Assembly (NCBI RefSeq): GCF_963975745.1
Contig: NZ_CAXBIB010000003.1
Coordinates: forward strand, 172,776-236,775
Direction of reading: 5' to 3'
Length of the DNA: 64,000 bases
Origin: Parvibaculum sp963975745
GTDB lineage: Bacteria; Pseudomonadota; Alphaproteobacteria; Parvibaculales; Parvibaculaceae
Every line of letters starts with the position of its first letter. The stretch's first letter is position 1. Both the position numbers and the translations under genes were made by a program. The notes under the pieces were generated by a model. It saw only the letters and a program-made list of their open reading frames with translations. It had not been told where the DNA came from and ran no database searches. Positions 33,177 through 42,625 of the stretch are shown one piece after another.

Positions 33177-34382
33177 CTAGCCGATATCCATTTCGGCGAA
33201 GGCCGTGCGGACGTCGTCGGCAAAGAGCTCCGGCTCTTCCATGGCCGCAAAGTGACCTCCCCTGTCCATGATCTTCCAGCGGACGATGTTGTAGCTGCGC
33301 TCTGCCCAGCTGCGCGGCGTATCCGGCAGCACGTCGATGGGATACTCGGAATAGGCGGTCGGCACCGTCACCTTTTCCCCCGGCTTCAGCGCGGCCGAAC
33401 CTTCGGCGGGCCCTGCCTTGTAGAGCGTGTTGGCCGAATTGATCGTTCCGGTGAACCAGTAGATCGAGAACTGGGTCAGGATGTCGTCGAAGGGGAAGCG
33501 CGCTATCATGCCGTCCATCGTCGTGCGCTTGTCGGTGTCGCCGAGACGGTAGTACTTGTCGGCCAGCCAGCCGGCGAGGCCGGCCGGACTGTCGGTCAGA
33601 CCGAAAGCCAGCGCCATCGGCTTGGTCGACTGGATCGAACGATAGCCTTCCTCCTGACGCCACCATTTCTGCATCTCGGCGATCCAGCGGCCCTCTTCCT
33701 CGCTGACCGGCGGCTGGCTTTCGTGTTTCAGCGTCGGCCGGAGCGGCAGCATGGTCAGGTGAATGCCGAGCAGCGCGTCGGCATGCTGCAGCGCCAGCCG
33801 TGAGGTCACGAAGCTGCCCCAATCGCCGGCCTGTGCCGCATAGCGATCGTATCCGAGCACTTCGGTCATCAGACGGTGCCAGAGATCGGCGATGGCGGCG
33901 GGGCCGATCGGCTTTCGCGGCAATGAGGAAAAGCCGTAGCCGATCAGCGAGGGTACGACGACGTCGAAGGCGGGGCCTTCGCGCCCATATTTCTCGGGAT
34001 GGGCCAGTGGATCGACCACGTCGAGGAATTCGCGGAAGGTCGAGGGCCAGCCATGCGTCAGGACCAGCGGGATCGCGTTGTCGCCGGAGCCGCGTTCATA
34101 GAGGAAGTGGATCGTGTGATCTTCATCGTCGGCGTCGGTGAGTGTCGTCAGGAATTGCGGAAAGCGGTTGAGGTTCTCCTCCGCCTTCCGCCAATCGAAA
34201 TCGTCGCGCCAGTATTCGATGAGACGTTCCATGTAGGCGAGGTTCGTTCCGTATTCCCAACTTTCGTTGCCGAGCGGTTCGTTCGGGAAGCGTGTGGCGC
34301 GCAGGCGCCGCTTGAGGTCGGTGACTTCCGCCTCGGAAATGCGAATCGTGAAGGGATCGGCCGGCACAATGCGATGGGTCAT
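33177..34382 (-). CDS. Epoxide hydrolase (EHN plus alpha/beta hydrolase), copy 1
   Basis: A 401-residue alpha/beta-hydrolase with the N-terminal EHN segment (FPNEPLGNESWEYGTNLAYM, DFDWRKAEENLNRFPQFLT). The oxyanion motif is HGWPS, the catalytic Asp nucleophile sits in QAGDWGSFV, and the catalytic His in DRGGHFAAMEEPE. Microsomal-type epoxide hydrolases open epoxides to diols; bacterial homologues with EHN domains act on xenobiotic or lipid epoxides and some have other ester/epoxide substrates. It lies 8 bp after its paralogue and is the second gene of the pair. The two copies share motifs but are clearly diverged. Confidence 0.88.
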   Translation of the reverse strand: MTHRIVPADPFTIRISEAEVTDLKRRLRATRFPNEPLGNESWEYGTNLAYMERLIEYWRDDFDWRKAEENLNRFPQFLTTLTDADDEDHTIHFLYERGSGDNAIPLVLTHGWPSTFREFLDVVDPLAHPEKYGREGPAFDVVVPSLIGYGFSSLPRKPIGPAAIADLWHRLMTEVLGYDRYAAQAGDWGSFVTSRLALQHADALLGIHLTMLPLRPTLKHESQPPVSEEEGRWIAEMQKWWRQEEGYRSIQSTKPMALAFGLTDSPAGLAGWLADKYYRLGDTDKRTTMDGMIARFPFDDILTQFSIYWFTGTINSANTLYKAGPAEGSAALKPGEKVTVPTAYSEYPIDVLPDTPRSWAERSYNIVRWKIMDRGGHFAAMEEPELFADDVRTAFAEMDIG

Positions 34383-34390
34383 GGAACTTT

Positions 34391-35581
34391 TCAGCCTTTG
34401 ATCTTCTTCACGAAGTTCATCACTTCATCGGCAAAGAGACGGCCTGTCTCCCAGGCGGCGAAGTGGCCGCCGCGGTCAAGCTCGGACCAGTGCACGATGT
34501 TGAAGCCCTTTTCCATGTAGCTGCGCGGCCCGATGCAATAGGCCTGCGCCTCCTGTGGGAACTTCGCCATACCGGTCGGTACCTCCACCCTTGTTCCGGG
34601 GGCCATGCTGGTGCCGCCTTCCTCCATCATGCCACGATAGAACCAGATTGCCGTGTTGAAGCTACGGGTCACGAGATAGATCATGATGCCCGTCAGCATG
34701 GCATCTTTGGAAAATGCATTTTCCAGATGGCCCGGCACCTCGCCATGCCGACGGTCGGACCATGAATGGAACTTCTCGACAATCCATGCCGTTGCGCCCA
34801 CGGGACTGTCCATCATCGCATAGGAAAGCGTTTGCGGTTTCGTCATCTGAATCTGGAGATAGGCTCCGTCGAAAGCGAAGGCGGCGGCCGCTGCATCGGT
34901 CCAGGCCACTTCTTCCTCCGTCTCCGGCAGTGCGGGCGGGCGCAGCCCGTTCATGTTGACGTGGATCGCCTTGCAGCCGCCCTTCTTGTCCACGCCATGC
35001 TCATAGCCAAGCCAGCCGGTGACAACCGAGCCCCAGTCGCCGCCTTGCGCGATGTAGGTTTCGTAGCCGAGCACCTCCCGCATCAACTTGTCCCAGAGCG
35101 CGGCGGTGGCACGCGGGCCCATCGGCTTTTTGGGCTTGCCCGAGAAGCCATAGCCCGGCAGCGAGGGAATGACGAGGTTGATCCCGTCTTCCGCCTTGCC
35201 GCCGAATTTCTCCGGGTGAGCCAGAGTTTCGATCGCGTCGTAGAACTCGAAGACGGAACCCGGCCAGCCATGGGTGAGCAGTAACGTTTCAGGGTTGGCG
35301 CCCGAGCCTTTGACGTGGATGAAATGGACTGTCAGCCCGTCCACTTCCGCGAGGAACTGCGGGACGGCATTTAGCTTCGCCTCCGCCGCACGCCAGTCGA
35401 AACTCTCCGTCCAGTAGCCGCAAAGTTCACGCATGTAGTCCATGTCCGTGCCATAGGCCCAGCGGTCGCCGTCTGGCGCGATCTCGGGCATCTCGTGCCA
35501 TTCATAGGCGCGGACCTCTTTCAGGATTGTGTCGATCTTTTCCTGCGGAATGTCGACGGTGAAGGGTGTGGGCGATGACAT
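34391..35581 (-). CDS. Epoxide hydrolase (EHN plus alpha/beta hydrolase), copy 2
   Basis: A 396-residue paralogue of the neighbouring hydrolase. EHN region EWHEMPEIAPDGDRWAYGTDM, oxyanion HGWPGSVFEFYD, nucleophile Asp in AQGGDWGSVVTG, catalytic His in DRGGHFAAWETGR. The start MSSPTPF has GAGGAGG nine bases upstream; a long in-frame extension upstream lacks this and is rejected. First gene of the two-gene unit and divergent from the Spinster-type MFS gene. The pair probably handles related epoxides or lipid-derived substrates. Confidence 0.88.
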   Translation of the reverse strand: MSSPTPFTVDIPQEKIDTILKEVRAYEWHEMPEIAPDGDRWAYGTDMDYMRELCGYWTESFDWRAAEAKLNAVPQFLAEVDGLTVHFIHVKGSGANPETLLLTHGWPGSVFEFYDAIETLAHPEKFGGKAEDGINLVIPSLPGYGFSGKPKKPMGPRATAALWDKLMREVLGYETYIAQGGDWGSVVTGWLGYEHGVDKKGGCKAIHVNMNGLRPPALPETEEEVAWTDAAAAAFAFDGAYLQIQMTKPQTLSYAMMDSPVGATAWIVEKFHSWSDRRHGEVPGHLENAFSKDAMLTGIMIYLVTRSFNTAIWFYRGMMEEGGTSMAPGTRVEVPTGMAKFPQEAQAYCIGPRSYMEKGFNIVHWSELDRGGHFAAWETGRLFADEVMNFVKKIKG

Positions 35582-35715
35582 GGGGCGTGGCCTCCTCGGC
35601 GGGTCGTTTCTGTTTGATCGGATTATGGCAGGGGTGCGCCTGCCCGCAAGCGATTGCCGGGAGCGGCAGACAAACGTAATGTGACCGCTCGGAAATGTGG
35701 AGGGGGACCCGGGGA

Positions 35716-37077
35716 ATGGCCGATATTGCACCGACAGGTCAGGCGGCGCCGGCCGCCTTCTCACCGGCCTACAGGCGCTATGCGCTGTTCGTGCTCGTGC
35801 TCGGCTACACGTCGAGCCATGTCGACCGCAATATTGTCGGCATTCTCGTCGAGCCGATCAAACGCGACCTGCTTCTTTCCGACACGCAGATCGGTTTCCT
35901 GTCGGGCATCGCCTTCGCGGTGTTTTATGCGACGCTGGGCATCCCGATCGCGCTCTGGGCCGATCGCGGCAACCGGCGCAACATCATTGCCTATGCGATC
36001 GCGATCTGGAGCGGCATGACGGCGCTTTGCGGTCTGGCGCAGAATTTCGTGCAGATGGCCGCGGCGCGTATCGGCGTCGGTATCGGCGAGGCCGGTTCGA
36101 CGCCGCCCTCCCATTCGATGATCGCCGACATGTATCCGCCCGAAGAGCGCGCCAGCGCCATGGCGATCTACTCTCTGGGTGTCTATTTCGGCGTGATGAT
36201 CGGCTTTCTGGTCGGCGGCTGGGTTGCCGAGTGGTACGGCTGGCGTGCGGCCTTCTTCGTGGTGGGCCTGCCGGGTCTGGTGCTGGCGCTGATCGTGCGC
36301 TACACGCTGGTCGAGCCGCCGCGAGGCCATGCCGACGGCATGGCACCGGCCAAGGTCGAGATCGCCGATTTCCGGGCGGCTCGCGCCGTCGTCAGGGACG
36401 GTTTTGCGCATCTCTGGCGAACGGCGCCGACACGGCATGTGGTGGCAGGCGTCACGTTGACTTCGTTCGTCGGCTATGGCGGCGTCATCTGGGGCCCGGC
36501 CTTCCTGATCCGCACTCATGGCATGTCGATCGGGGAAGTCTCCTCGTTCCTCGCGCCGCTGGTCGGCATCGTTGGCGGGCTCGGGGCCTATATCGGCGGC
36601 CGGCTGACCGACCATCTCGCCAGGAAGGATGTGCGCTGGAACAGCTGGGTCGTCGCCTGGGCCAAGGTGGCGGTGGTTCCCTTCATCGTCGTCTTCTACC
36701 TGATCGACAACTGGCCTGCCTTCCATGCGTTCGGCTATCCGGTCTCGATCCTCTGGGTCGTCTATGTGCCGATCGCATTTCTCGGCGCCTTCTATCTGGG
36801 GCCAAGCTTCGCGATGATCCAGACGCTGACGCCTCCGGCCAAGCGTGCGCTGGCCTCGGCCGTGATGCTGTTCATCATCAACATCATCGGCCTCGGCTTC
36901 GGCCCGCAATTCGTCGGCATCCTGTCGGACGTGCTGTACTTCAGTTTCGATTTCGGCAATCAGTCGCTGCGCTGGGCGCTGTTCGGCACGGCGATGCTCA
37001 ATCTCTGGGCGGCGGCCCACTACTTTCTTGCCGGTCATGCGCTGAAAGCTTCCGGTGAAGCGGGCATCCGGCCCTAG
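35716..37077 (+). CDS. MFS transporter, Spinster-like (Spns) group
   Basis: A 453-residue major facilitator with twelve helices. Spinster-type marks are YTSSHVDRNIVGILVEPIKRDL at helix 1, ALWADRGNRRNIIAYAI at motif A, GIGEAGSTPPSHSMIADMYPPEERASAMAIYSLG and the late AFYLGPSFAMIQTLTPPAKRALASA. Alphaproteobacterial Spns-like carriers often sit with degradation genes and move hydrophobic acids or lipids. It faces away from the epoxide hydrolase pair, so it may import their substrate or export a product. The start has GGGGA and GGAGGGGG upstream. A strong bidirectional terminator follows. Confidence 0.9.
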   Translation: MADIAPTGQAAPAAFSPAYRRYALFVLVLGYTSSHVDRNIVGILVEPIKRDLLLSDTQIGFLSGIAFAVFYATLGIPIALWADRGNRRNIIAYAIAIWSGMTALCGLAQNFVQMAAARIGVGIGEAGSTPPSHSMIADMYPPEERASAMAIYSLGVYFGVMIGFLVGGWVAEWYGWRAAFFVVGLPGLVLALIVRYTLVEPPRGHADGMAPAKVEIADFRAARAVVRDGFAHLWRTAPTRHVVAGVTLTSFVGYGGVIWGPAFLIRTHGMSIGEVSSFLAPLVGIVGGLGAYIGGRLTDHLARKDVRWNSWVVAWAKVAVVPFIVVFYLIDNWPAFHAFGYPVSILWVVYVPIAFLGAFYLGPSFAMIQTLTPPAKRALASAVMLFIINIIGLGFGPQFVGILSDVLYFSFDFGNQSLRWALFGTAMLNLWAAAHYFLAGHALKASGEAGIRP

Positions 37078-37099
37078 CGGCTTGCTGCCATTCAAATGG

Positions 37100-37133
37100 A
37101 AAGAGCCGCGCCCGTTTCCGGGCGCGGCTCTTT
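37100..37133. terminator. Bidirectional terminator between MFS carrier and secA
   Basis: GAGCCGCGCCCG (37103-37114) pairs perfectly with CGGGCGCGGCTC (37119-37130) around TTTC, flanked by AAA on the left and TTT on the right so that it works for both convergent transcripts. It serves the MFS gene on the plus strand and secA on the minus strand. Confidence 0.9.
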
Positions 37134-37158
37134 CGGTTTCGAAAGGCAACAGCTGGCG

Positions 37159-39885
37159 TCAGATCGCGCCGTGGCAGTGCTTGTATTTCTTGCCCGAACC
37201 GCAAGGGCAGGGCGCATTGCGCGATGTCTTGCCCCATGTCGCGGGATCGCCGGGGTTGAGCGCCACCCCCGGATCGTTGCGGACCGGGCGCTGCAGGGTT
37301 GCCGTGTCGCCGTCGCCCATTTCGTCCTCGCCGGTCGCCGGATCCATGTGATGCGCATGCATTTCGGGCAGCGGTGCATCCTCGATACGCGGCGCCTGCG
37401 CTTCGGTCACGAATTGGGCGACCGCTAGTTGCCGTGTCACGTCCTCGCGCAGGCGGCGCAGCAGGCTTTCGAACAGCTCGAAGGCCTCCGACTTGTACTC
37501 GTTCAGCGGATCGCGCTGGCCGTAGCCACGCAGGCCCACGGCCTGGCGCAGATGGTCCAGCATCATCAGATGCTCGCGCCAGTGCATGTCGAGCGTCTGC
37601 AACAGCACGGCCTTTTCGACCTGACGCATCAGGTCGGGTCCGATCTGCGCGGACTTGGCCGCCATGTGGCGGTCGGTCGCCGCATAAAGGCGCTCGCGGA
37701 TTTCCTCCTCCGCAATGCCTTCTTCCTCGGCCCAGCCTTCCACCGGGAGATCGAGGCCGAGCGTCTTCTCGACTTCAGCCTTCAGGCCCACCATGTCCCA
37801 TTGTTCGGCATAGGCCTTTTCCGGCACATGCAGCGCGACCATGTCGTCGATGACCTGGCGGCGCATGTCGCCGACGGTTTCGGATACGTCCTCGGCCTTC
37901 ATCAGTTCGATGCGCTGCTCGAAAATCGCGCGGCGCTGATCGTTCATGACGTTGTCGAACTTCAGCAGGTTCTTGCGGATGTCGAAGTTGCGCGCCTCGA
38001 CCTTCTGCTGCGCCTTTTCGAGCGCCTTGTTGATCCACGGATGGACGATCGCTTCGCCTTCCTGGAGCCCCAGTTTCTGCAGCATGCCGTCCATGCGGTC
38101 GGTGCCGAAAATGCGCATCAGGTCGTCTTCAAGCGACAGATAGAATTTCGAACGGCCCGGATCGCCCTGGCGGCCGGACCGGCCCCGCAGCTGATTGTCG
38201 ATGCGGCGGCTTTCGTGCCGCTCGGTGCCGATGACATAGAGACCGCCGGCCGCGAGTGCGCGCTCTTTCTTCGCTGCGACGTCGGCCTTCACTTCCGCGA
38301 TCTTGCGCGCGCGGGCGGCTTCATCTTCGATGCCGGCTGTTTCATCGGCGATGCGCATGTCGAGATTGCCGCCGAGCTGAATGTCGGTGCCGCGGCCGGC
38401 CATGTTGGTGGCGATTGTCACGCCGCCCGGCACGCCGGCTTGCGCGATGATGTGCGCTTCCTGTTCGTGATACCGTGCGTTGAGGACGTTGTGCTTGACC
38501 TTCTTCTGCTTCAGAAGCTCGGCCAGCCTCTCCGATTTCTCGATCGAGGTCGTGCCCACCAGGACCGGTTGTCCGCGTTTGGCGCAATCCTCGATCTGGA
38601 GAATGATGGCGTCGTACTTCTCGCGCGTCGAACGGTAGACCTCGTCGTCCTCGTCGACGCGGGCGACGGGCTGGTTGGTCGGAATCTCGAGCACTTCGAG
38701 ATTGTAGATGTCGCCGAATTCCGAAGCTTCCGTCAGCGCCGTGCCGGTCATGCCGGACAGTCTCTTGTACATCCGGAAATAGTTCTGGAAGGTGATCGAG
38801 GCCAGCGTCTGGTTTTCGGGCTGGATCTGCACGCGCTCCTTGGCTTCGAGCGCCTGGTGCAATCCATCGGAATAGCGTCTGCCTTCCATCATGCGGCCGG
38901 TGAATTCGTCAATGATGATCACCTTGCCGGCCTTGACGATGTAGTCCTTGTCCTTCTGGAACAGCTTGTTGGCACGCAATGCATTGTTGACGTGATGGAC
39001 GATCGTGATGTTCTCGATGTCGTAGAGATTGCCCTCGGTCAGAATGTTGCGGGCACGCAGCAGTTCCTCGACATGCTCATTGCCGTCATCGGTGAGATTG
39101 ACGGTACGCGCCTTCTCGTCCATCTCGTAATCTGTCTCGGCAATATCCGGAATGATCTCGTCGATCGAGAGATAGAGATCGGACTTGTCGTCGAGCGGGC
39201 CGGAAATGATCAGAGGCGTGCGGGCTTCGTCGATCAGGATCGAGTCGACTTCGTCGACGATCGCGAAATGATGTCCGCGCTGCACCATCGAGGCGAGCTG
39301 GTATTTCATGTTGTCGCGCAGATAGTCGAAGCCGTATTCGTTGTTGGTGCCGTAGGTGATGTCGGCGGCATAGGCTTCGCGACGCTGGTTGTCGTCGAGG
39401 CCGTGCATGATCACGCCGACATTGAGGCCGAGGAAACGATAGATCTCGCCCATCCATTCGGCGTCGCGCTTGGCCAGGTAATCGTTGACGGTGACCAGGT
39501 GGACACCCTTGCCCGGCAACGCGTTCAGATAGGCCGCAAGGGTCGAGACCAGCGTCTTGCCTTCGCCGGTCTTCATCTCCGAGATGTTGCCTTCGTGAAG
39601 CACCATGCCGCCGATCAGCTGCACGTCGTAGTGCCGCTGGCCCAGCGTGCGCTTGGCAGCCTCGCGCACCGTCGCAAAGGCCTCCGGCAGGAGGTCGTCC
39701 AGTGCCGCGCCCGCCTCGAGGCGGGCCCGGAATTCGGCCGTCTTGCCGCGCAGGGCTGCGTCGTCCAGTTGAGCCAGTTCCGGCTCGAGGGCGTTGATCG
39801 CCTCGACCCGGGCCTTGTAAGCCTTGATCCTTCGGTCGTTGGATGAGCCGAAAAGACGCTTGGCGAACGCGCCAAAGCTTGCCAT
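37159..39885 (-). CDS. secA: Protein translocase subunit SecA
   Basis: A 908-residue SecA, the ATPase motor that drives preproteins through SecYEG. The start MASFGAFAKRLFGSSNDRRIK is typical; Walker A is EMKTGEGKT, with the DEAD-type DEVDSILIDEARTPLIISG box and AGRGTDIQLGGN. The C-terminal zinc-binding tail CPCGSGKKYKHCHG (C-x1-C-x8-H-C type) is intact, as needed for SecB/ribosome contact. The longer in-frame start at 39945 overlaps the -35 of the promoter and is rejected. The terminator downstream is shared with the opposing MFS gene. Confidence 0.98.
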   Translation of the reverse strand: MASFGAFAKRLFGSSNDRRIKAYKARVEAINALEPELAQLDDAALRGKTAEFRARLEAGAALDDLLPEAFATVREAAKRTLGQRHYDVQLIGGMVLHEGNISEMKTGEGKTLVSTLAAYLNALPGKGVHLVTVNDYLAKRDAEWMGEIYRFLGLNVGVIMHGLDDNQRREAYAADITYGTNNEYGFDYLRDNMKYQLASMVQRGHHFAIVDEVDSILIDEARTPLIISGPLDDKSDLYLSIDEIIPDIAETDYEMDEKARTVNLTDDGNEHVEELLRARNILTEGNLYDIENITIVHHVNNALRANKLFQKDKDYIVKAGKVIIIDEFTGRMMEGRRYSDGLHQALEAKERVQIQPENQTLASITFQNYFRMYKRLSGMTGTALTEASEFGDIYNLEVLEIPTNQPVARVDEDDEVYRSTREKYDAIILQIEDCAKRGQPVLVGTTSIEKSERLAELLKQKKVKHNVLNARYHEQEAHIIAQAGVPGGVTIATNMAGRGTDIQLGGNLDMRIADETAGIEDEAARARKIAEVKADVAAKKERALAAGGLYVIGTERHESRRIDNQLRGRSGRQGDPGRSKFYLSLEDDLMRIFGTDRMDGMLQKLGLQEGEAIVHPWINKALEKAQQKVEARNFDIRKNLLKFDNVMNDQRRAIFEQRIELMKAEDVSETVGDMRRQVIDDMVALHVPEKAYAEQWDMVGLKAEVEKTLGLDLPVEGWAEEEGIAEEEIRERLYAATDRHMAAKSAQIGPDLMRQVEKAVLLQTLDMHWREHLMMLDHLRQAVGLRGYGQRDPLNEYKSEAFELFESLLRRLREDVTRQLAVAQFVTEAQAPRIEDAPLPEMHAHHMDPATGEDEMGDGDTATLQRPVRNDPGVALNPGDPATWGKTSRNAPCPCGSGKKYKHCHGAI

Positions 39886-39916
39886 CAGGTCAAAATCCTC
39901 TATGCGGTGCGCTCCC

Positions 39917-39945
39917 GATGTAAGGGGGCGCCGATGCCTTGTCAA
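39917..39945 (-). promoter_or_regulatory. Candidate secA promoter
   Basis: On the minus strand a perfect -35 TTGACA (39945-39940) is followed after 17 bp by TACATC (39922-39917), about 30 bp before the secA start. The -10 matches only three of six consensus positions. Confidence 0.45.
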
Positions 39946-40177
39946 TGAAACCGGGCCCGGCGGGCCGGCTCGTGAAGGGCGGAAAGCGGCGGATTTTCTT
40001 TAATTTACTGTAATGGGCCGGTGCTTGTGCGACCCGGATGGCGGGCCCATGATGGCGCGCCAAAATTCCGCCTCGAAAGCGCGGCCTATTTCAACTGGCG
40101 GTCGGCGACAGACCGGCCGGCAGCCGCAACCGGCCCCCGAGACGGGGCCCCGGATCACGTTACAGGAAGGTTCCCCG

Positions 40178-41059
40178 ATGTTCTTTTTGCGCCGTCTGAC
40201 CGCTCTTGCGCTGGCCCTCCCGCTTGCCGTCCCGTTTCTTGCCGGTGGGTTTGTCGCGCCGGCCCAGGCCCAGGATGATGGACAGGACGCTGTCATTGTG
40301 ACGGTTCAGGGGACGCCGATCCGCTATTCGGACGTGGCCATGGCGGATGAAGAGATGGGCGCGGCGCTGGCGCGGCTCGAACCCGAGATGCGATTCCAGT
40401 ATCTGCTCGGCATGCTGATCGACCGGCGCGTCGTGGCCGAGGCCGCGCGGGCCGCCCAGGTCGAGGACCACCCCGAAGTCCAGCGCCGCCGCGCCTATTT
40501 CGGCGAAAAGGCGTTGCGCGACTTCTATTGGTCGCAACTGATGCAGGACAAGGTCTCCGACGCGGCGGTCGCAGCCTGGTACGAGACCAACATCGCCAAG
40601 GCGCCGGCCGAAAAGGAGGCGAATGCGCGGCACATCCTGGTGCAGAGCAGGGCGGAAGCCGACAAGATCGCGGCCGAGATCGCGGGCGGTCTGAGCTTCG
40701 ACGATGCGGTTACCCGCTATGGCGGCGGTGCCGGCACGCCCGAAGACAGCGATCTCGGCTGGTTCCGTCGCGAGGAGATGGTGCCGGCATTCGGCGATGC
40801 GGTGTTTGCGCTGCAGCCCGGCGAGATCTCGCCGCCGGTTCAGACCGATTTCGGCTGGCACATTATCCAGCTTGCCGATACGCGCGCACTGCCGAAGCCA
40901 AGTCTCGAGGAGGCGCATGAGGACATTGTCCGCGCGATCGTGCGCGCGGAAGGACAAAAGCTCATGGAGAAAATGCGTGCCGATGCGAAGATAGACGTGG
41001 TCGGCGTCGAATCGGCGCCGTCTGGCGGGCGGCCGCAGATCGTGCCGCAGGCGCAATAA
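40178..41059 (+). CDS. Periplasmic parvulin-type peptidyl-prolyl isomerase (PpiC)
   Basis: A 293-residue exported PPIase. The signal peptide is residues 1-33 (FFLRRLTALALALPLAVPFLA, cleavage near AQA). The N-terminal helical part (YLLGMLIDRRVVAEAARAAQVEDHPEVQRRRAYFGE) is followed by a PpiC domain: ANARHILVQSRAEADKIAAEI, FDDAVTRYGGGAGTPEDSDLGWF, FALQPGEISPPVQTDFGWHII. It assists folding of secreted proteins and fits its place next to secA. The start has ACAGGAAGG upstream. It is divergent from secA and heads the argJ-mutT group. Confidence 0.92.
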   Translation: MFFLRRLTALALALPLAVPFLAGGFVAPAQAQDDGQDAVIVTVQGTPIRYSDVAMADEEMGAALARLEPEMRFQYLLGMLIDRRVVAEAARAAQVEDHPEVQRRRAYFGEKALRDFYWSQLMQDKVSDAAVAAWYETNIAKAPAEKEANARHILVQSRAEADKIAAEIAGGLSFDDAVTRYGGGAGTPEDSDLGWFRREEMVPAFGDAVFALQPGEISPPVQTDFGWHIIQLADTRALPKPSLEEAHEDIVRAIVRAEGQKLMEKMRADAKIDVVGVESAPSGGRPQIVPQAQ

Positions 41060-41097
41060 GGGCGGAATCGGATTTCAGTTTCGGGGCAGAGGCGGTC

Positions 41098-42531
41098 ATG
41101 GCGGTCAAGAAGAGTGCGCGCGCGAGCGTTCGGGCATCGGCAAAGCCGAAGCGCAAGGTCAGCGGCAAGGCGAAGAGCAAGCCCAAGGCCAAGGCGGGCC
41201 CGCGCAGCAAGGCCAGGCAGCCGCGGGCGCAACGCAAGCTGGCGCGGCCGCAAAAGCCGGTAAAGCCCAAGACCCGGGCGAAAAAGAAGCCGGCCGCGAA
41301 GGTCTCCCCGCTGGCGCCGCAAAGCTTTCCCGAATTGCCGGCGGTCGGCGGCGTCACGCTGGGCGTCGCGGCGGCCGGCATCAAATACAAGGGACGTACC
41401 GATCTGCTGGTCGCAAGGATGATCGAGGGAACGCAGGCGGCCGGCATTTTCACGACTTCGAAAACGGCATCCGCGCCTGTCGACTGGTGCCGTGCCAATC
41501 TCGCCGATGGCGGCGAGGGCCGCATGCTGATTGTCAATTCGGGCAATTCCAATGCCTTCACGGGAAAGGCCGGTATCGCCACCGTCAAGGCAACCGCCTC
41601 GGCAGCGGCCGCAGCCGGCAATTGCCGGCAGCGCGATGTCTTCATCGCGTCGACCGGTGTCATCGGTCAGCCGATGGATCCGGCGCCGCTTGTCGCAGGT
41701 ATCGCGACGGCGCTTGCCGGCGCAGCGCCCGATCGTTGGGACGAGGCGGCGCGGGCCATCATGACCACCGACACCTATCCCAAGCTGGCGACGCGGCGGG
41801 TCCGGATCGGCGGGGCCGAGGTCACGATCAACGGTATCGCCAAGGGCTCGGGCATGATCGCTCCCGATCTTGCCACCATGCTGGCCTTCATTTTCACAGA
41901 TGCGGCCATTCCGTCGAAGATTCTGCAGACGCTGCTGATGCTCGGCGCGCGGGAAAGCTTCAATGCCATCACGGTCGACAGCGACACCTCTACCAGCGAC
42001 ACCGTCATGGCGTTCGCAACCGGAGCGGCGATGGCGGACGAAACGCCGATCACGCGGGCAGGCGATCCGCGGCTGCGCGAATTCCGCCAGGCGTTCGATG
42101 AGTTGATGCTCGATCTCGCGCATCAGGTGGTCAAGGACGGCGAAGGCGCGACCAAGTTCGTGCGCATCGCCGTGTCCGGCGCGCAGAGCCATCAGGCCGC
42201 GCGGCGGATCGCCATGGCGATCGGCAATTCGCCGCTGGTCAAGACCGCGATTGCCGGCGAGGACGCCAATTGGGGGCGTATTGTCATGGCCGTCGGCAAG
42301 TCCGGCGAGGCGGCGGATCGCGATCGGCTGGCGATCCGGATCGGCGGCATCGACGTGGCCCGCAGCGGCATGGCGGTGCGCGGCTATGACGAGGCGCCCG
42401 TTGCCCGGCACATGAAGGGGCGCGAAATCGATATCGAAGTCGATGTCGGGGTCGGCAAGTCGTCGGCGGTCGTGTGGACCTGCGATCTCACCTACGAATA
42501 TATCCGCATCAATGCCGACTACCGGAGCTGA
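41098..42531 (+). CDS. argJ: Bifunctional ornithine acetyltransferase/N-acetylglutamate synthase ArgJ with basic N-terminal extension
   Basis: A 477-residue ArgJ. The catalytic core from ~residue 70 (SPLAPQSFPELPAVGGV, GIKYKGRTDLLV) shows the self-cleavage site: Ala259-Thr260 in APDLATMLAF, where the new N-terminal Thr becomes the nucleophile. It makes N-acetylglutamate and recycles the acetyl group from acetylornithine in arginine synthesis. The first 68 residues are a histone-like stretch with 28 Lys/Arg, many Ala/Pro and no acidic residues, absent from typical ArgJ. No alternative start codon lies between it and the core, and AGAGGCGG precedes the ATG, so the extension appears real. Confidence 0.93.
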   Translation: MAVKKSARASVRASAKPKRKVSGKAKSKPKAKAGPRSKARQPRAQRKLARPQKPVKPKTRAKKKPAAKVSPLAPQSFPELPAVGGVTLGVAAAGIKYKGRTDLLVARMIEGTQAAGIFTTSKTASAPVDWCRANLADGGEGRMLIVNSGNSNAFTGKAGIATVKATASAAAAAGNCRQRDVFIASTGVIGQPMDPAPLVAGIATALAGAAPDRWDEAARAIMTTDTYPKLATRRVRIGGAEVTINGIAKGSGMIAPDLATMLAFIFTDAAIPSKILQTLLMLGARESFNAITVDSDTSTSDTVMAFATGAAMADETPITRAGDPRLREFRQAFDELMLDLAHQVVKDGEGATKFVRIAVSGAQSHQAARRIAMAIGNSPLVKTAIAGEDANWGRIVMAVGKSGEAADRDRLAIRIGGIDVARSGMAVRGYDEAPVARHMKGREIDIEVDVGVGKSSAVVWTCDLTYEYIRINADYRS

Positions 42532-42625
42532 ACGCGGTCGGCGTAACCCCAATTTAACCAAGGCACACGGTGCGGGCGGTCTTGATACCCGGCCGGCCAC
42601 CAATCGTTAACCCGACAGGAACAGC

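Noticed and set aside
37429..39846. 805-codon open frame antisense to secA
   Set aside because: It mirrors secA codon structure, has no ribosome binding site and no recognisable domain.
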